Shown: piece after piece, positions 29,234 through 39,833 of the stretch
Numbering within the stretch: position 1 is the first letter of the stretch
Layout: every line of letters begins with the position of its first letter
Assembly: GCA_018401435.1 (NCBI GenBank)
Contig: JAGYJW010000006.1
Location: 1 to 64,000 of the forward strand
Origin: Deltaproteobacteria bacterium
GTDB lineage: Bacteria > Myxococcota_A > UBA796 > UBA2385
Reading direction: 5' to 3'
DNA: 64,000 nucleotides
The notes under the pieces: model-generated
Database searches by the model: none
Seen by the model: the letters and a program-made list of their open reading frames with translations, nothing else
Told to the model about the DNA's origin: nothing
Translations under genes and position numbers: made by a program

Positions 29234-29629
29234 ATGAGGCGCGCGCTCTTCCGCATCCTCGCCGTCCTGACGGTGGCCCTGCTCCTGGTCGGCATCCTGC
29301 CGGGGCGGCACCTCTGCGCGATGGCGGCCGAGGCGGAGGACCACCCCGAAGAGGCCCACGACTGCTGCAAGAAGCTGCAGGCCGACAGCGCGACCGCGCC
29401 ATCCCCGACGGCCGCCCCCGACCCCTTCTGCGCGGGCAGCTGCTGCGATTCGGTGGGGCAGGCGGGCCTGTCCGTGTCCCCCGACCTCGCCGTGCACGAT
29501 GCAGGCATCGCCCTCGCCGCCCCGATGGCCGCTGCGCCGCGGGCCTGGCCGGCGGGGCCGGGCCGAGACGTCGCCGCCCGTGGGCCCCGGGGCCCACCCC
29601 GCGAACACCCACCCAGCCCCTCTTCCTGA
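29234..29629 (+). CDS. Small Cys-rich exported protein ahead of the efflux operon
   Basis: This 131-residue protein has a signal-anchor segment (ILAVLTVALLLVGILPG), then HDCCKKL and CAGSCCDS Cys-rich stretches and a low-complexity Pro/Ala tail. It lies 72 bases before a copper/silver-type RND operon, so a role in metal binding or sensing is plausible. No family is recognised with certainty. Confidence 0.5.
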   Translation: MRRALFRILAVLTVALLLVGILPGRHLCAMAAEAEDHPEEAHDCCKKLQADSATAPSPTAAPDPFCAGSCCDSVGQAGLSVSPDLAVHDAGIALAAPMAAAPRAWPAGPGRDVAARGPRGPPREHPPSPSS

Positions 29630-29701
29630 GAAATCGCGTCCTGCTGCGCTGAGCCCGGCCCCGACCCTGACTGGTCGGGAGGGCTGCGCCTCGACTCATA
29701 G

Positions 29702-30994
29702 ATGCGCGCCCTCCGCCCCTGGCCTTCTTGCCGGAGCGCAGCGTGTTTTCGACAATTCTCTCTGGCCGCCATGCTGGCGGCGCTCCCGGGTGCGGTCCTC
29801 GCCGCCCCGGCCCTGCCGGACGCGGCCCAGGCCCCGCCGTGGGGCCCCGACTCCCTGGTGGCCGAGGTCCTCGCCGCCAACCCCTCCCTGGTCGCCGCTC
29901 GGGCGGGGCTGCAGGCGGTTGAGAGCGGGATGGATCAGGCCCGGCGCCTGGGCGACCCCATGCTGGAGTTCAGCACCGCCCCCCTCAGCCTGGTGCAAGC
30001 CGATGTGCCGGTGGGCTTCACGGTGGGCCTCAGCCAGCGCCTGCCGCCCCTGGGCAGCCGGGCGGGGCCCAGGCCGGGGCGCGGGCGGCGGCGGCCCTGG
30101 CGCAGGGGATCTGCGGGTGCTGCGCCAGGGACCCTGGCCCTGGAGGCCTGCCGCCTGCACGCCCGCCTATGGCAGGTGGAGCCGCCCAGCGCAGCAACGC
30201 CGAGGAGGCCGCGCTGCTGGTGTCCTTGGGGCAGGCCGTCGCCGACCGCTACGCCATCGGCCAGGCCTCACCCACCGCCACCTTGGACCTGGAGCTGCGC
30301 CAGGTGGGGCTGGAGAGCGAGGCCTTGGCCCTGGAGGGGCAGGCGCGGTCCTTGCGCGCCCGCATCAACGGGCTGTTGCACCGTCCGGCCGCTGACCCGC
30401 TGCGTCCCGCAGAGCTGGGATCCTTGGACGCCCGGCGGCGCCGCGCCGCGCCCGGAGCTGGCCATGGCCCAGGCCCGCATCGATGGGGCGGCGGCCAGTC
30501 TGGACCGGGCCCGGGCCGAGCGCCGGCCGGGCCTGTCCTGGATGAGCCAATACAGCACCATGTGGCCCATGGCCGCCCACCGCTGGATGGTGGGGGCCGG
30601 GGTCGAGCTGCCCTTGCAGCAGCAGCCCCGGCGCGCGGCCTTGGATGCGGCGCGGGCCGAAGGACAGCAGGCCCAGGCCGCGCGGGAGCAGCTGCAGGAC
30701 CAGCTGGCGGTCGAGGAGGAGCTGGCCCGGACCATGGTTGAAGAAGCGCGCCAGAGGCTTGTTTTGGAGGAGAACCGGCGCCTGCCCCTGGCCCTGGCCC
30801 GCGTGGAGGCCACCCGCATCGCCTATGGGGCCGACCAGGCCGATGTGCAGGCCCTGCTGGAGGCCGCCGCCGATCTCACGGGCGCCCGGCGGGCCCTGGA
30901 TGCCGCCCGCGCCGATCTGGCCCTGGGCCTGGCCGAGCTGGCCTGGGCCACGGGCAACAGCCCGAAGTCCCCCGATCATGGAGGCCCCCGATGA
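29702..30994 (+). CDS. TolC/CusC-like outer-membrane efflux protein (multiply frameshifted)
   Basis: The N-terminus (signal peptide, then SLVAEVLAANPSLVAARAGL) and the C-terminus (ARIDGAAASLDRARAERRPG to the stop) are TolC-like. Between about 30,066 and 30,460 the coding signal moves through all three frames (for example ALEACRLHARLWQVE, then NAEEAALLVSLGQAVADRYA in another frame). At least five single-base gaps in G/C runs are needed to restore it. The continuous open frame is therefore not the real protein across the middle. It is the outer channel of the adjacent RND pump. Decay or consensus error are both possible. Confidence 0.65.
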   Translation: MRALRPWPSCRSAACFRQFSLAAMLAALPGAVLAAPALPDAAQAPPWGPDSLVAEVLAANPSLVAARAGLQAVESGMDQARRLGDPMLEFSTAPLSLVQADVPVGFTVGLSQRLPPLGSRAGPRPGRGRRRPWRRGSAGAAPGTLALEACRLHARLWQVEPPSAATPRRPRCWCPWGRPSPTATPSARPHPPPPWTWSCARWGWRARPWPWRGRRGPCAPASTGCCTVRPLTRCVPQSWDPWTPGGAAPRPELAMAQARIDGAAASLDRARAERRPGLSWMSQYSTMWPMAAHRWMVGAGVELPLQQQPRRAALDAARAEGQQAQAAREQLQDQLAVEEELARTMVEEARQRLVLEENRRLPLALARVEATRIAYGADQADVQALLEAAADLTGARRALDAARADLALGLAELAWATGNSPKSPDHGGPR

Positions 30995-32666
30995 AGGCCT
31001 GGAACCTGCTCTTCGCCCTCTTCGTCCTCCTGCTGCTGCCCGCCTGCGCCGAGGAGGCTGTGGCCCCGCCATCCGCTCACCTGCACGCCTCTGCGACCCC
31101 CCTGTCGGCCGAGGCCCTGACGCCCTGAAGCCGGCCATGGAGGGGGCCGACGCCTTGTCCCGCAGCCTGGCCGCGGACCAGGTGGACGGGCTGGCCGCGC
31201 CCGCGCGCGCCTTGGCGGCCCAGCTGCATGCCGGCGCGACCGCGGTGGCCCAGACCCATGAGAACGCCCCCCTGGCGGCCCCTTTGGAGGCCAGCGCCCT
31301 GGCCGCCGAGGCCCTGGCCCGGGCCGAAAGCCCCGAAGCGGCCCGGCCGCTGCTCGCCCAGGTCAACGAGGGGCTCTTTGCCGCCGCCGCCGCCGATCCC
31401 CGCCTGCAGGAGGGCTGGACCAGCTACCGCTGCCCCATGGTGCAGCACTTCCCCAACTGGTTCCAGAAGGCCGGCGCCATGGCCAACCCCTATATGGGCA
31501 GCGCCATGCTGAGCTGCGGGGTGGAGGAGGGCTGGGGCGATGCGCCGCTGGCCGGGCCCGATCCCGACGAGATCGCCTTCTGGACCTGCCCCATGCACCC
31601 CTCGATCAAGGGGGCGGACGCGGGCGCCTGCCCCATCTGCGGCATGGACCTCGTGCCCGTCACCCACGGCGCCCTGGACAGCGGCGAGATCCGCATCGAC
31701 GCCATCCGGCGCCAGGCGCTGGGAATCCGCACCGCCGCCATCGGCATGGGCCCCATCGACGATGGCTTCGCCGCCACTGGCATCATCGCCCAGGACGAGC
31801 GCCGGCAGAGCGCGGTCAGCCTGCGGGTCTCGGGCTATGTCGAGCGGCTGCGGGTGAACGAGACGGGCGCGGTGGTGCGGCGGGGCCAGGCCCTGCTCGA
31901 CCTCTATGCGCCCGAGCTGCTGGCCACCCAGCAAGAGCTGCTGCGCGCCCATGCTGCCGGGGATGCCGCCCGCAGCCGAAGCGCCCGCGAGCGCCTGGAG
32001 CTGTGGGGGATCTGGCCCCGGCAGATCGACGAGATCCTGGCCAGCGGCCAGGCGCAGCGGGCCTTGCCCATCCTCTCCCCCGTGAGCGGTACGGTCATCG
32101 AAAAAGATGTTCTGGAGGGTTCTTTCATTCAGTCAGGCCAGCGCATCTATCAGCTGGGTGACCTCGATCAGCTCTGGATGGAGGCCCGGGTCTTCGAGGA
32201 CCAGGTGGGGTCGGTTGCGGTGGGAGACGCGGTCACCGTCTTGCTTCCCGGTCCCACCCCGCTCCGCCTGCCCGGCAGCGTGCACAGCGTGCTCCCCGTG
32301 GTGGAGGCGGGACTGCGGGCCACCCGGGTGCGCGTGGCCCTGCCCAACCCCGACGGCGCCTTGCGGGTGGGGGCCTATGGGCGCGTGCACTTTGATCCCG
32401 GCGGCCCCGATGCCTTGCGGCTGCCCCGCGAGGCGGTGATCTACGCGGGCGACCGCCGGGTGGTCTTTGTGGACCGGGGCCAGGACCGCCTGCAGCCGGT
32501 CGAGATCGAGACCGGCCGCCGCGGCACGGAGTGGATCGCCGTGTCTTCGGGCTTGTCCACCGGCGATGTGGTGGTGGTATCGGGCAACTTCCTGGTGGCC
32601 GCCGAGAGCCGGCTGCAGGCTGCCCTGGGCTTCTGGGGCCAGGAGGCCGCCCATGATGGCCACTGA
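30991..32666 (+). CDS. CusB-like RND periplasmic adaptor with DUF3347 and metal-binding domains (frameshifted near start)
   Basis: The gene starts at ATG 30991 with a lipoprotein leader (MKAWNLLFALFVLLLLPAC), overlapping the TolC stop. A frameshift at about 31,112-31,127 then moves it into the frame that runs to 32,666. The domains are a DUF3347-like region (to RCPMVQHFPNWFQKAG and NPYMGSAMLSCG), a heavy-metal-binding domain (WTCPMHPSIKG, ACPICGMDLVP) and the adaptor barrel/hairpin (VSLRVSGYVERLRVNETGAV to the C-terminus). It links pump and outer channel and hands over Cu(I)/Ag(I). It overlaps the pump gene by 14 bases. Confidence 0.8.
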
Positions 32667-35600
32667 AGCCCCCACGGGCCTGATCGCCCGCTGCATCGCC
32701 GCCTGCGCGAGGCACCCGGGCCTCACCCTGCTCTTTGCGCTGGTGGCCGGATTCTTCGGCCTGCGGGCCATGCAGGATGTATCCCTGGATGCCGTCCCCG
32801 ACCTGTCGGACACCCAGGTGGTGGTGATGACCGATTGGTCGGGGCGCAGCCCGGATCTGGTCGAGGATCAGATCACCTGGCCCCTGTCTTCGGCCCTGCT
32901 GTCTGCACCCCATGTGCGGGCGGTGCGGGGGAGCAGCCGCTTCGGAAATAGCCTGGTGACGGTCATCTTCGAGGATGGGACCGATCTTTACGACGCGCGG
33001 TCGCGGGTGCTGGAGCAGCTCACCCAGGTGGCGGGCAACCTCCCCGATGGCGCCACTCCGGTGCTGGGCCCCGACGCGACGGGGGTGGGTTGGGTCTACC
33101 AATACGCCCTGGTGGACCGGACGGGCCAGAACGACCTGCAAAGCCTGCGGGCCTTGCAAGATTGGAATCTACGCTTGAGTTTGCAAGCGGTGCCCGGCGT
33201 GTCCGAAGTGGCCACCATCGGCGGCTTCATCCGGGAGTACCAGGTGCATCTGGACCCCGACCGCTTGCTGGCCCACGGCATCAGCGTGACCGATGTGGCG
33301 CGGGCCTTGCGGGCGGCCAACGCCGACAGCGGCGGGCAGAGCATCGAGATCGCCGGCCACGAGCATATGGTCCGCGGGCGGGGCTATCTGCACGGGGTGG
33401 CCGACATCGAGGCCGTGCCCGTGGGCCTGGGGGCCGATGGCGCGCCCATCACGGTGGGAGAGCTGGCCTGGGTGGGCACGGGCCCGGCCCCCCGCCAGGG
33501 CTTTGCCGAGCTGGACGGCGAGGGCGAGGTGGTGGGCGGCGTCATCGTGATGCGCCACGGCGAGGACGCCCAGGCGGTGATCGCGCGGGTGAAGGCCCGC
33601 ATCGAAGAGCTGCGCCCCGGCCTGCCCCCCGGCGTGGAGCTGGTCACCACCTATGACCGCTCGGACCTGATCGGGCGGGCGGTGGCCACCCTGCGGGACA
33701 CCCTCATCGAAGAGATGGTGGTGGTGGCCCTCGTCATCTTCTTCTTCCTGATGCACGCCCGCTCGGCCCTGGTGGCGGTCATCGCCCTGCCCATCGCCGT
33801 GCTGCTGTCCTTTCTACCCCTGCAGGCCCTGGGCTTGAGCGCCAATATCATGAGCCTGGGCGGCATCGCGGTGGCCATCGGCGCCATGGTGGACGCCTCC
33901 ATCATCCTCGTCGAGAATGTGCACAAAGGGCTCGAAGATTGGGAGGAGAAGGGCCGCCCCGGCAGCCGCAGAGACGCCTTGATCCGGGCCATGCAGGAGG
34001 TGGGGCCCACCATCTTCTTCAGCTTGCTGGTGCTCACCGTGTCTTTCTTGCCGGTCTTCAGCCTGCAAGCGGTGGAGGGCCGGCTCTTCCGCCCGCTGGC
34101 CACCACCAAGACCTTCAGCATGGCCTTCGCCGCCCTGCTGGCGGTGACCCTCACCCCGGCCCTGGTGGTGCTGCTGGTGCGGGGCAAGGTCCGAAAAGAG
34201 GAAGAGAACCCGATCAATCGCTGGCTGGTGGCCCTTTATGCCCCCGTCGTACACCGGGTGGTGCGCTTCCGGGGCCTGGTGCTGGGCCTGGCCATGCTGG
34301 TGATGCTGGCCACCATTCCAGCCGCCCTCACCCTGGAGGGCGAGTTCATGCCCCCCCTCAACGAGGGCAGCCTGCTCTTCATGCCCACAGCACCTCCGGG
34401 CATGGGGGCCACCGAGGCGGGCAACGCCATGCAGGTGATGGACCGGGCCATCCGCGCCGTGCCCGAAGTGGAGCGGGTCTTTGGCAAGATGGGGCGGGCC
34501 GATAGCGCGACGGATCCCGCCCCCATGGGCATGGCCGAGACCACGGTCCTGCTCAAGCCCCCCGAGGAGTGGGCGGAGGGCCGCAGCTGGGACGCCATCC
34601 TGGCGGATCTGGACGCCGCCGTGCAGGTGCCCGGCATGCCCAACCTGTGGTGGATGCCGGTGCAGACCCGCACCGAGATGCAGACCACCGGCGTGCGCAG
34701 CCCCGTGGCCGTGCAGGTGCAAGGCGACAACATCGAAGAGATCGAGGCAGCGGCGGTGCGCATCGAGGCCCTGGCCGCGGGTCTGCCGGGCACCCGGAGC
34801 GCATCGGCAGAGCGCAGCACCGGCGGCTTCTACCTGGATATCGACATCGACCGGGCTGCCGCCGCCCGCCACGGCCTCAACATCGACGACATCAACGCCG
34901 TCATCGAAGCAGCCGTGGGCGGCATGCCCGTGACCGAGCTGCTGGAGGGCCGCGCCCGCTTCCCCGTGAGCGTGCGCTATGCCCGGGATCTGCGCGAAGA
35001 TCCCGACGCCATCGGGCAGATCCTGCTGCCCACCGCCACGGGCGCCCAGGTGCCCCTGCGGCAGGTGGCCCAGGTGGTCACCCGCACGGGGCCGCCGATG
35101 ATCCTCAGCGAGGGCGGCCGGCTGGCGGGCTATGTCTTCCTCGACCCGGGCAAGGTCTCCCTCACCCACTATGTCGAATCGCTGAAGGAGGCTGTCTCTA
35201 CGCTTGATTTGCCCGGTGTCACCCTGCGCTATGTGGGGCAGTTCGAGCACCTCACCCGGGCCAACGCCCGCCTGCTGACGGTGGTGCCGCTGACCCTGGG
35301 CCTGGTGGTGCTGCTGCTGTGGATGAATACCGGGTCGGTGCCCGAGACGGCCATGGTGCTGCTGGCGGTGCCCTTCTCGCTGGTGGGGGCGGTCTGGCTG
35401 CTGGTGGCCTTGCAATACAAGGTGTCGGTGGCGGTGTGGGTGGGGCTGATCGCCCTGGCCGGTCTGGATGCAGAGACGGCGGTGGTCATGCTGCTCTACC
35501 TCAACATGGCTTGGGATAAGCGGCTGGCCCAGGGCCCGGCCCCGCGCTTTGCCGACCTGGAGCAGGCGGTGGTGGATGGGGCCGCCCGGCGCATCCGGCC

Positions 35601-35790
35601 CAAGCTGATGCTGGTGCTCACCACGGGAATCGGCCTGCTGCCGGTGATGTGGAGCACGGGCACCGGCGCGGACCTGATGAAGCGGGTGGCGGCCCCCATG
35701 GTGGGCGGCCTGGCCACCTCCTTTCTGTTGGAGCTGCTGGTCTACCCGGCCCTCTTTGCCGTGTGGAAGGGTCGGGGCCTGCCCCGCTGA
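32653..35790 (+). CDS. CusA/CzcA-type heavy-metal efflux RND transporter
   Basis: This 1045-residue, twelve-helix inner-membrane pump has the proton-relay Asp in GAMVDASIILVENVH. It also has FMPPLNEGSLLFMP, FGKMGRADSATDPAP with APMGMAETT, and RTEMQTTGVRSP. Two of the three Met residues that bind Cu(I)/Ag(I) in CusA (APxxM and RxxMxxTG) are present, which favours copper/silver over zinc/cobalt. The third position (before VPEVERVFGK) is not Met. The ATG at 32653 has AGGAGG upstream. It is the last gene of the efflux operon. Confidence 0.92.
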   Translation: MMATEAPTGLIARCIAACARHPGLTLLFALVAGFFGLRAMQDVSLDAVPDLSDTQVVVMTDWSGRSPDLVEDQITWPLSSALLSAPHVRAVRGSSRFGNSLVTVIFEDGTDLYDARSRVLEQLTQVAGNLPDGATPVLGPDATGVGWVYQYALVDRTGQNDLQSLRALQDWNLRLSLQAVPGVSEVATIGGFIREYQVHLDPDRLLAHGISVTDVARALRAANADSGGQSIEIAGHEHMVRGRGYLHGVADIEAVPVGLGADGAPITVGELAWVGTGPAPRQGFAELDGEGEVVGGVIVMRHGEDAQAVIARVKARIEELRPGLPPGVELVTTYDRSDLIGRAVATLRDTLIEEMVVVALVIFFFLMHARSALVAVIALPIAVLLSFLPLQALGLSANIMSLGGIAVAIGAMVDASIILVENVHKGLEDWEEKGRPGSRRDALIRAMQEVGPTIFFSLLVLTVSFLPVFSLQAVEGRLFRPLATTKTFSMAFAALLAVTLTPALVVLLVRGKVRKEEENPINRWLVALYAPVVHRVVRFRGLVLGLAMLVMLATIPAALTLEGEFMPPLNEGSLLFMPTAPPGMGATEAGNAMQVMDRAIRAVPEVERVFGKMGRADSATDPAPMGMAETTVLLKPPEEWAEGRSWDAILADLDAAVQVPGMPNLWWMPVQTRTEMQTTGVRSPVAVQVQGDNIEEIEAAAVRIEALAAGLPGTRSASAERSTGGFYLDIDIDRAAAARHGLNIDDINAVIEAAVGGMPVTELLEGRARFPVSVRYARDLREDPDAIGQILLPTATGAQVPLRQVAQVVTRTGPPMILSEGGRLAGYVFLDPGKVSLTHYVESLKEAVSTLDLPGVTLRYVGQFEHLTRANARLLTVVPLTLGLVVLLLWMNTGSVPETAMVLLAVPFSLVGAVWLLVALQYKVSVAVWVGLIALAGLDAETAVVMLLYLNMAWDKRLAQGPAPRFADLEQAVVDGAARRIRPKLMLVLTTGIGLLPVMWSTGTGADLMKRVAAPMVGGLATSFLLELLVYPALFAVWKGRGLPR

Positions 35791-35799
35791 GGCCGCCGA

Positions 35800-36648
35800 T
35801 CAGGGCCGGGTCTGCCCCGTCTGGTTGAGCCGGGCGATGGCGGGCAGCAGATCGCCGATGTCGTAGAAGTCCACCGCCACGAAATTGACCGCCTGGCCGG
35901 CCTGCTGGGCGCAGGCGTCGATGCGTTCGGACAAGAAGGGGTCGGGGTTGACCTGCTCGGCCAGCTCGGGCAGGGCGATGGGGGCGGTCAAGAAGTGGTT
36001 GACCAGAAAGAGGCTGTGGTCGGTGCTGCCGCGCAGGGGCGCGCAAGACAGGTCTTCGGGGGTGGTGGCCGCATAGGGCGTGTCCCACATAAAGTCCCGG
36101 TAGCCCGCCAGAATCCAGGGCACGTCGCCGCCTTCGTCCTGGCTGAAGACCACCAGGGGCGTGCCGCCATCCAGCAGGGCCGCCAGGCTGGGCCAGGGGT
36201 CCCCCGGCGCTTGGACCCGCGCCCGGTCGGTCATCCCGGCCTGGTCAAAGGCGGCGGCGATCCAGCCTGGGTCCACATCGGACTGCAGAACGAAGACCAG
36301 CACCTCGTCGGGGTTCTCATCCAGAAAGCGCCGAAAGCGCCCCATGCCGTCGGCCAGGCGCTCCGAGCCCAGATCACAGGAGCCATGGCACAAGAAGGCC
36401 TCGTCATCGAGGGGGTGCACATCCAGCATGAAGCCCCGTACGCCATCGGCCAGCTGCCGGTCGATGGACCGGTTCTGGTTGGGGGCCAGCCAGCCGTCTT
36501 CGGCGTTGGACATGGCGTTGTGGGTCATGGGAAAGGCCACGGCGTCCAGGGGGCGGTCGCAGAGGTCGGCATGGCCGTTGCAAATGCGGGGGCCGGTCCC
36601 GCTGTCGTCGGGTGCGGGCGCGCAGGCCAGGGCGAGGAGGAGGATCAT
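35800..36648 (-). CDS. PI-PLC X-domain-like lipoprotein
   Basis: This 282-residue protein has a lipobox-like leader (MILLLALAC). It carries the X-domain landmarks of phosphatidylinositol-specific phospholipase C: FPMTHNAMS (first catalytic His region), GVRGFMLDVH and FLCHGSCDLG, then VLVFVLQSDVD. The family cleaves phosphoinositide-like phosphodiesters; bacterial members often act on lipids outside the cell. It overlaps the upstream membrane-protein gene by 4 bases. Confidence 0.75.
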   Translation of the reverse strand: MILLLALACAPAPDDSGTGPRICNGHADLCDRPLDAVAFPMTHNAMSNAEDGWLAPNQNRSIDRQLADGVRGFMLDVHPLDDEAFLCHGSCDLGSERLADGMGRFRRFLDENPDEVLVFVLQSDVDPGWIAAAFDQAGMTDRARVQAPGDPWPSLAALLDGGTPLVVFSQDEGGDVPWILAGYRDFMWDTPYAATTPEDLSCAPLRGSTDHSLFLVNHFLTAPIALPELAEQVNPDPFLSERIDACAQQAGQAVNFVAVDFYDIGDLLPAIARLNQTGQTRP

Positions 36649-38614
36649 GGGCGGCCTCTATCGTACCGGTGCTCGGCGCAAGACAACTCCCAGCCGGCCT
36701 GGGCGGCCTGGGCCGGGGTCTCGGCGAGATCCCTCCACCTGTCCGGGATCTCGGGCCCACAGCCCACCCACGGGCCAAGACCCGCGCCCACCCCACGCCA
36801 TAGCGCGGGATCCGTCGCGCAGGGGCCCGCCCAGGTCGGGTCCAGGGTGCCCGGCGGGTGGGCGCCGCGACCTGTGGCCTCCTCCACCAGCCGCTGTCCC
36901 CAGCCCATGCAGACCCCGGCCCGCAGGCGGGGGTCCAAGTCGAGAATGAAGTCAGCGTCGTCATCTGCGGGCAGGCGCTCCCGCCCCAGCGCCCCCAGCT
37001 CCAGGCCCACGGGGAGGTCCAGATCCCAGCGGGCGAGGCGGTCCAGGGCCGGAAGCAAGACGGGGCGGTCCAGCTCACCCTTGGGGGAGAGCCCCTTGGC
37101 GATGCCAAAGGCCAGCAGACGCGCGGCGGCGGGCTCCGCCGCGGTGGCGGCCAGGGCGGCCTGCAGACTGGGGTCGAGGTCCGGCCGCCCCTCCCCAAGT
37201 GCCAGGCCCAGGCGCCGGCCCAACTCAAAGAGGTGGCTGTCTCTGCACTCGGGCAGCGGATCCCGGTGATCGTCCAGAAAGGCCAGGGCGGCGGCCAGGT
37301 CCACCGGGCGGCCCTGGGCTTCGGCCCGGGGTTGGGGGGGCTCCCCCAGGGGCACCGTGCCATCGGACCAGCCATCGTGCAGAAAGACCCGCAGGCCCAG
37401 CAGGGGGCTGGCTTGGGGCGACCACAGGCTGGCCCGCTGCAGCAGGCCGAAGAGGGCCAGGGCGCCCAAGGCGGCAGCCACCCCTCGGCGGAGACGCTGG
37501 GGCGCAAGCGGCGCGGCCAGGGCCGCCGACAGGGCCAGCATCGGCCACATCGGGATCCGGTATCGAAGGTTGAAGCTGGGTATACCGTAGGGGTCCGGCA
37601 GGTTGGACCACAGGTCATAGCGCAGCAGATAGGCCGCCAGCAGGCCGAGCAGGCCCAGGGGCCCAACCCAGGCCGCGGCCTGCTGCGCTCGGTCCAGAGC
37701 GGCCCGCCCTCGGTATGCCCACAACGCGCCCAGGGCCGCCAGCCCCCAGAGCGCAAACCAATAGAGATCCGGCAGCGGGCCGGTTTCTGCATAGTCGGCC
37801 GGGTCCCACAAGCCCTGGCGCATGCCGGGTCCAAAGACCCAATCAAGCCACCGTCCCAAAGGGGCAGGCTGAATCGCCGACATCCAACCTTCGGCGAAAC
37901 GCTGCGCCTCGGGCCGATCCTGGTGGTAGACCCACCATGGGGTCGCCCCCAGGGGCAGGCCCAGCAGCAGGGCCGGCAGAGCACGCCAACGCACCAAGGC
38001 ACCCACCAGCAGCACGGCGGGCAGCAGGTGGCCGCTGATGTGGGCAAACCACAGGCCAAAGCCGGTGATCAGCCCTGCGGCGGCGTTCAGGGCCAGGGCG
38101 CGGCCGATGCTACCCTGGCCCGCCGCCAGCAGCAGCAGCAGGGCCAGGGCCGGCGCGGCGGTGGACTCGGCGTGGTTGCCCCAGCCGTGTGGGCCAGCTC
38201 GGTAGACGCCGGGTGCCCCAGCATCAAGGCGGCAAAGGCGGCCGCCGCCTTGGGCCCCGCCGCCCGGCCGGCCAGCGCCGCCCCCGCCGCGGTGATCACC
38301 GCGTGAAAGAGCTCTGGCACCAGCTTCCAGACCAGGTGGCTGGCCCCCAGCCACCGAAAGAGGGGCGCCGCCATCAGGCTCTCGGTGGTGCAGCCCCCAC
38401 AGAAGGTGCGGTATTGCAAGTCAAAGGCGGCATCCAAGTGACCGCAGGCAAAGAGCACCCCGTTGCGGGCGTTGAAACGCTCCTCCCAGTGTACGCGCAG
38501 AAAGGGCCCCAACAGCAGATCCACGGCTGAGAGCAGCAGCTCGGCCAGGACCAGGGCCACCGCGATGCGGGCCCAGGGCCAGGCCCGTGGCGGTGTGGGG
38601 GGCGGCGGCTCCAT
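36645..38614 (-). CDS. Polytopic membrane protein (frameshifted)
   Basis: The N-terminal 140 residues (from the ATG at 38614, LVLAELLLSAVDLLLGPFL, then LMAAPLFRWLGASHLVWKL) and the C-terminal part (GHGWGNHAES-like stretch, then LALLLLLAAGQG to the stop at 36645) are in different frames. They join at about 38,190-38,215. A one-base correction gives about 656 residues with roughly ten membrane segments and a soluble C-terminal domain. It looks like a GT-C-type enzyme or transporter but I cannot name it. It begins directly after the M48 stop (TGAATG). Confidence 0.6.
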
Positions 38615-39745
38615 TCAGCGCGGGGGGTCGGGATCGATGTCGATCACCCCGTCGGGATCCACGAAGATGTCGTCCTCGTCCCCGTTCCCGGGCTCGTCTT
38701 CGTCGCCATTCGCCGCCGCTGCTTCTGCCGAGGGGTCGTCCAGCCGGTCGCTGCCGCCTTTGCCCCGCACCCAGCCCCAGGCGGCGCCGGCGGCCTTGCC
38801 CACCTCTTCGCCCGCGCCCTTGACCCAGCGGCCCACGGGCGCGGTGGTCGCCTTCACGCCCTCGGCGTAGCTGCCCATGGCCTCGCGCCACAGGTCGCGG
38901 CGCGTCTCGTCGTCGTCGGTGTCGCGGCGTGGGTAGTCGCCGTCCATCACGGCCTGGTAGCCCCCCGCCTCGATCCAGCGGTCCAGCTCTCTCATGCGCA
39001 GCACGGGGAAGGGCTGGTGGCTGGACAGCAGGGTGAGGGTCTTGAGCAGGCTGTCCAGGACGCCGCCCTCCTCTTCGTAGCGGCGGGCCTGGTCGGCAAA
39101 GGCCGACACGCTGCTGTCGGGCCCCACCCCGCCGGCCAGGCGCAGCAGGCTGGTCCGCACCGCCTCGGGGTCCTGCGCGGCCAGCAGGCTGGCGCGGTCG
39201 GCCGACAGCGCGCTCTTGCGATCCCACTCCAACAAGGAGCCCAGCACCGCCACCAGGGCCAGGCCCGTCAGCGGCATGCGCAAGGCAAAGGACCCGCCCT
39301 TGAGCATCAGCTTGAGCATGGTCTTGTAGAGCACGTGGCCCGAAAGGATGTGGCCCAGCTCGTGGGCCAGCAGCACCCGCAGCTGGTCTGCGTCCAGCAG
39401 CTGCACCGTGGTGGCATTCAGCACGATGAAGGGGTCGTCCATGCCCACCGCACCCGCCGGCAGGACGGGGCTCTGGCTGACATAGAGCCCATAGCGCTGC
39501 GGCGCGTCCAGGATCAGCAGCAGCTCTTCATAGACGGCGTTCAAGGAGGGGTACTGTCGGGGCCCCACCTCGACCGCGCTGCCCAGGGTGATCAGCCGCA
39601 GGGGGCGCTCCGAAAAGGTGCCCATCAGCCTGCGAACCACCCGGTCAAAGCCGGGCACGTCGCGCATGGCCTGCAGGGCGGCCCGGTCGGCGGGGTGCTC
39701 CCAGGCTCGGCTGGAGATGCCGGGAAGGGGTTTTCGAGGGGCCAT
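38615..39745 (-). CDS. M48 family metallopeptidase-like protein
   Basis: This 376-residue protein has the zinc motif HELGH at residues 128-132 (LLAHELGHILSGH) followed by membrane-like helices (ALRMPLTGLALVAVLGSLLE). The third-ligand region reads RKSALSADRASLL; family members normally have Glu where Ala179 stands, so zinc binding may be impaired. The C-terminus is acidic and low in complexity (EDEPGNGDEDDIFVD). The ATG at 39745 has GGAG upstream. It heads a reverse operon with the membrane protein and the PLC-like gene, divergent from the selenoprotein genes. Confidence 0.8.
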   Translation of the reverse strand: MAPRKPLPGISSRAWEHPADRAALQAMRDVPGFDRVVRRLMGTFSERPLRLITLGSAVEVGPRQYPSLNAVYEELLLILDAPQRYGLYVSQSPVLPAGAVGMDDPFIVLNATTVQLLDADQLRVLLAHELGHILSGHVLYKTMLKLMLKGGSFALRMPLTGLALVAVLGSLLEWDRKSALSADRASLLAAQDPEAVRTSLLRLAGGVGPDSSVSAFADQARRYEEEGGVLDSLLKTLTLLSSHQPFPVLRMRELDRWIEAGGYQAVMDGDYPRRDTDDDETRRDLWREAMGSYAEGVKATTAPVGRWVKGAGEEVGKAAGAAWGWVRGKGGSDRLDDPSAEAAAANGDEDEPGNGDEDDIFVDPDGVIDIDPDPPR

Positions 39746-39833
39746 GTGCGCTCCGTGCAAAGGGGATGTGCGCAAAGTGTGAGAGCTGGGCCGGGCGCCG
39801 ATCGATCCGGTCCTCCTCGGCCATCACCGACCC

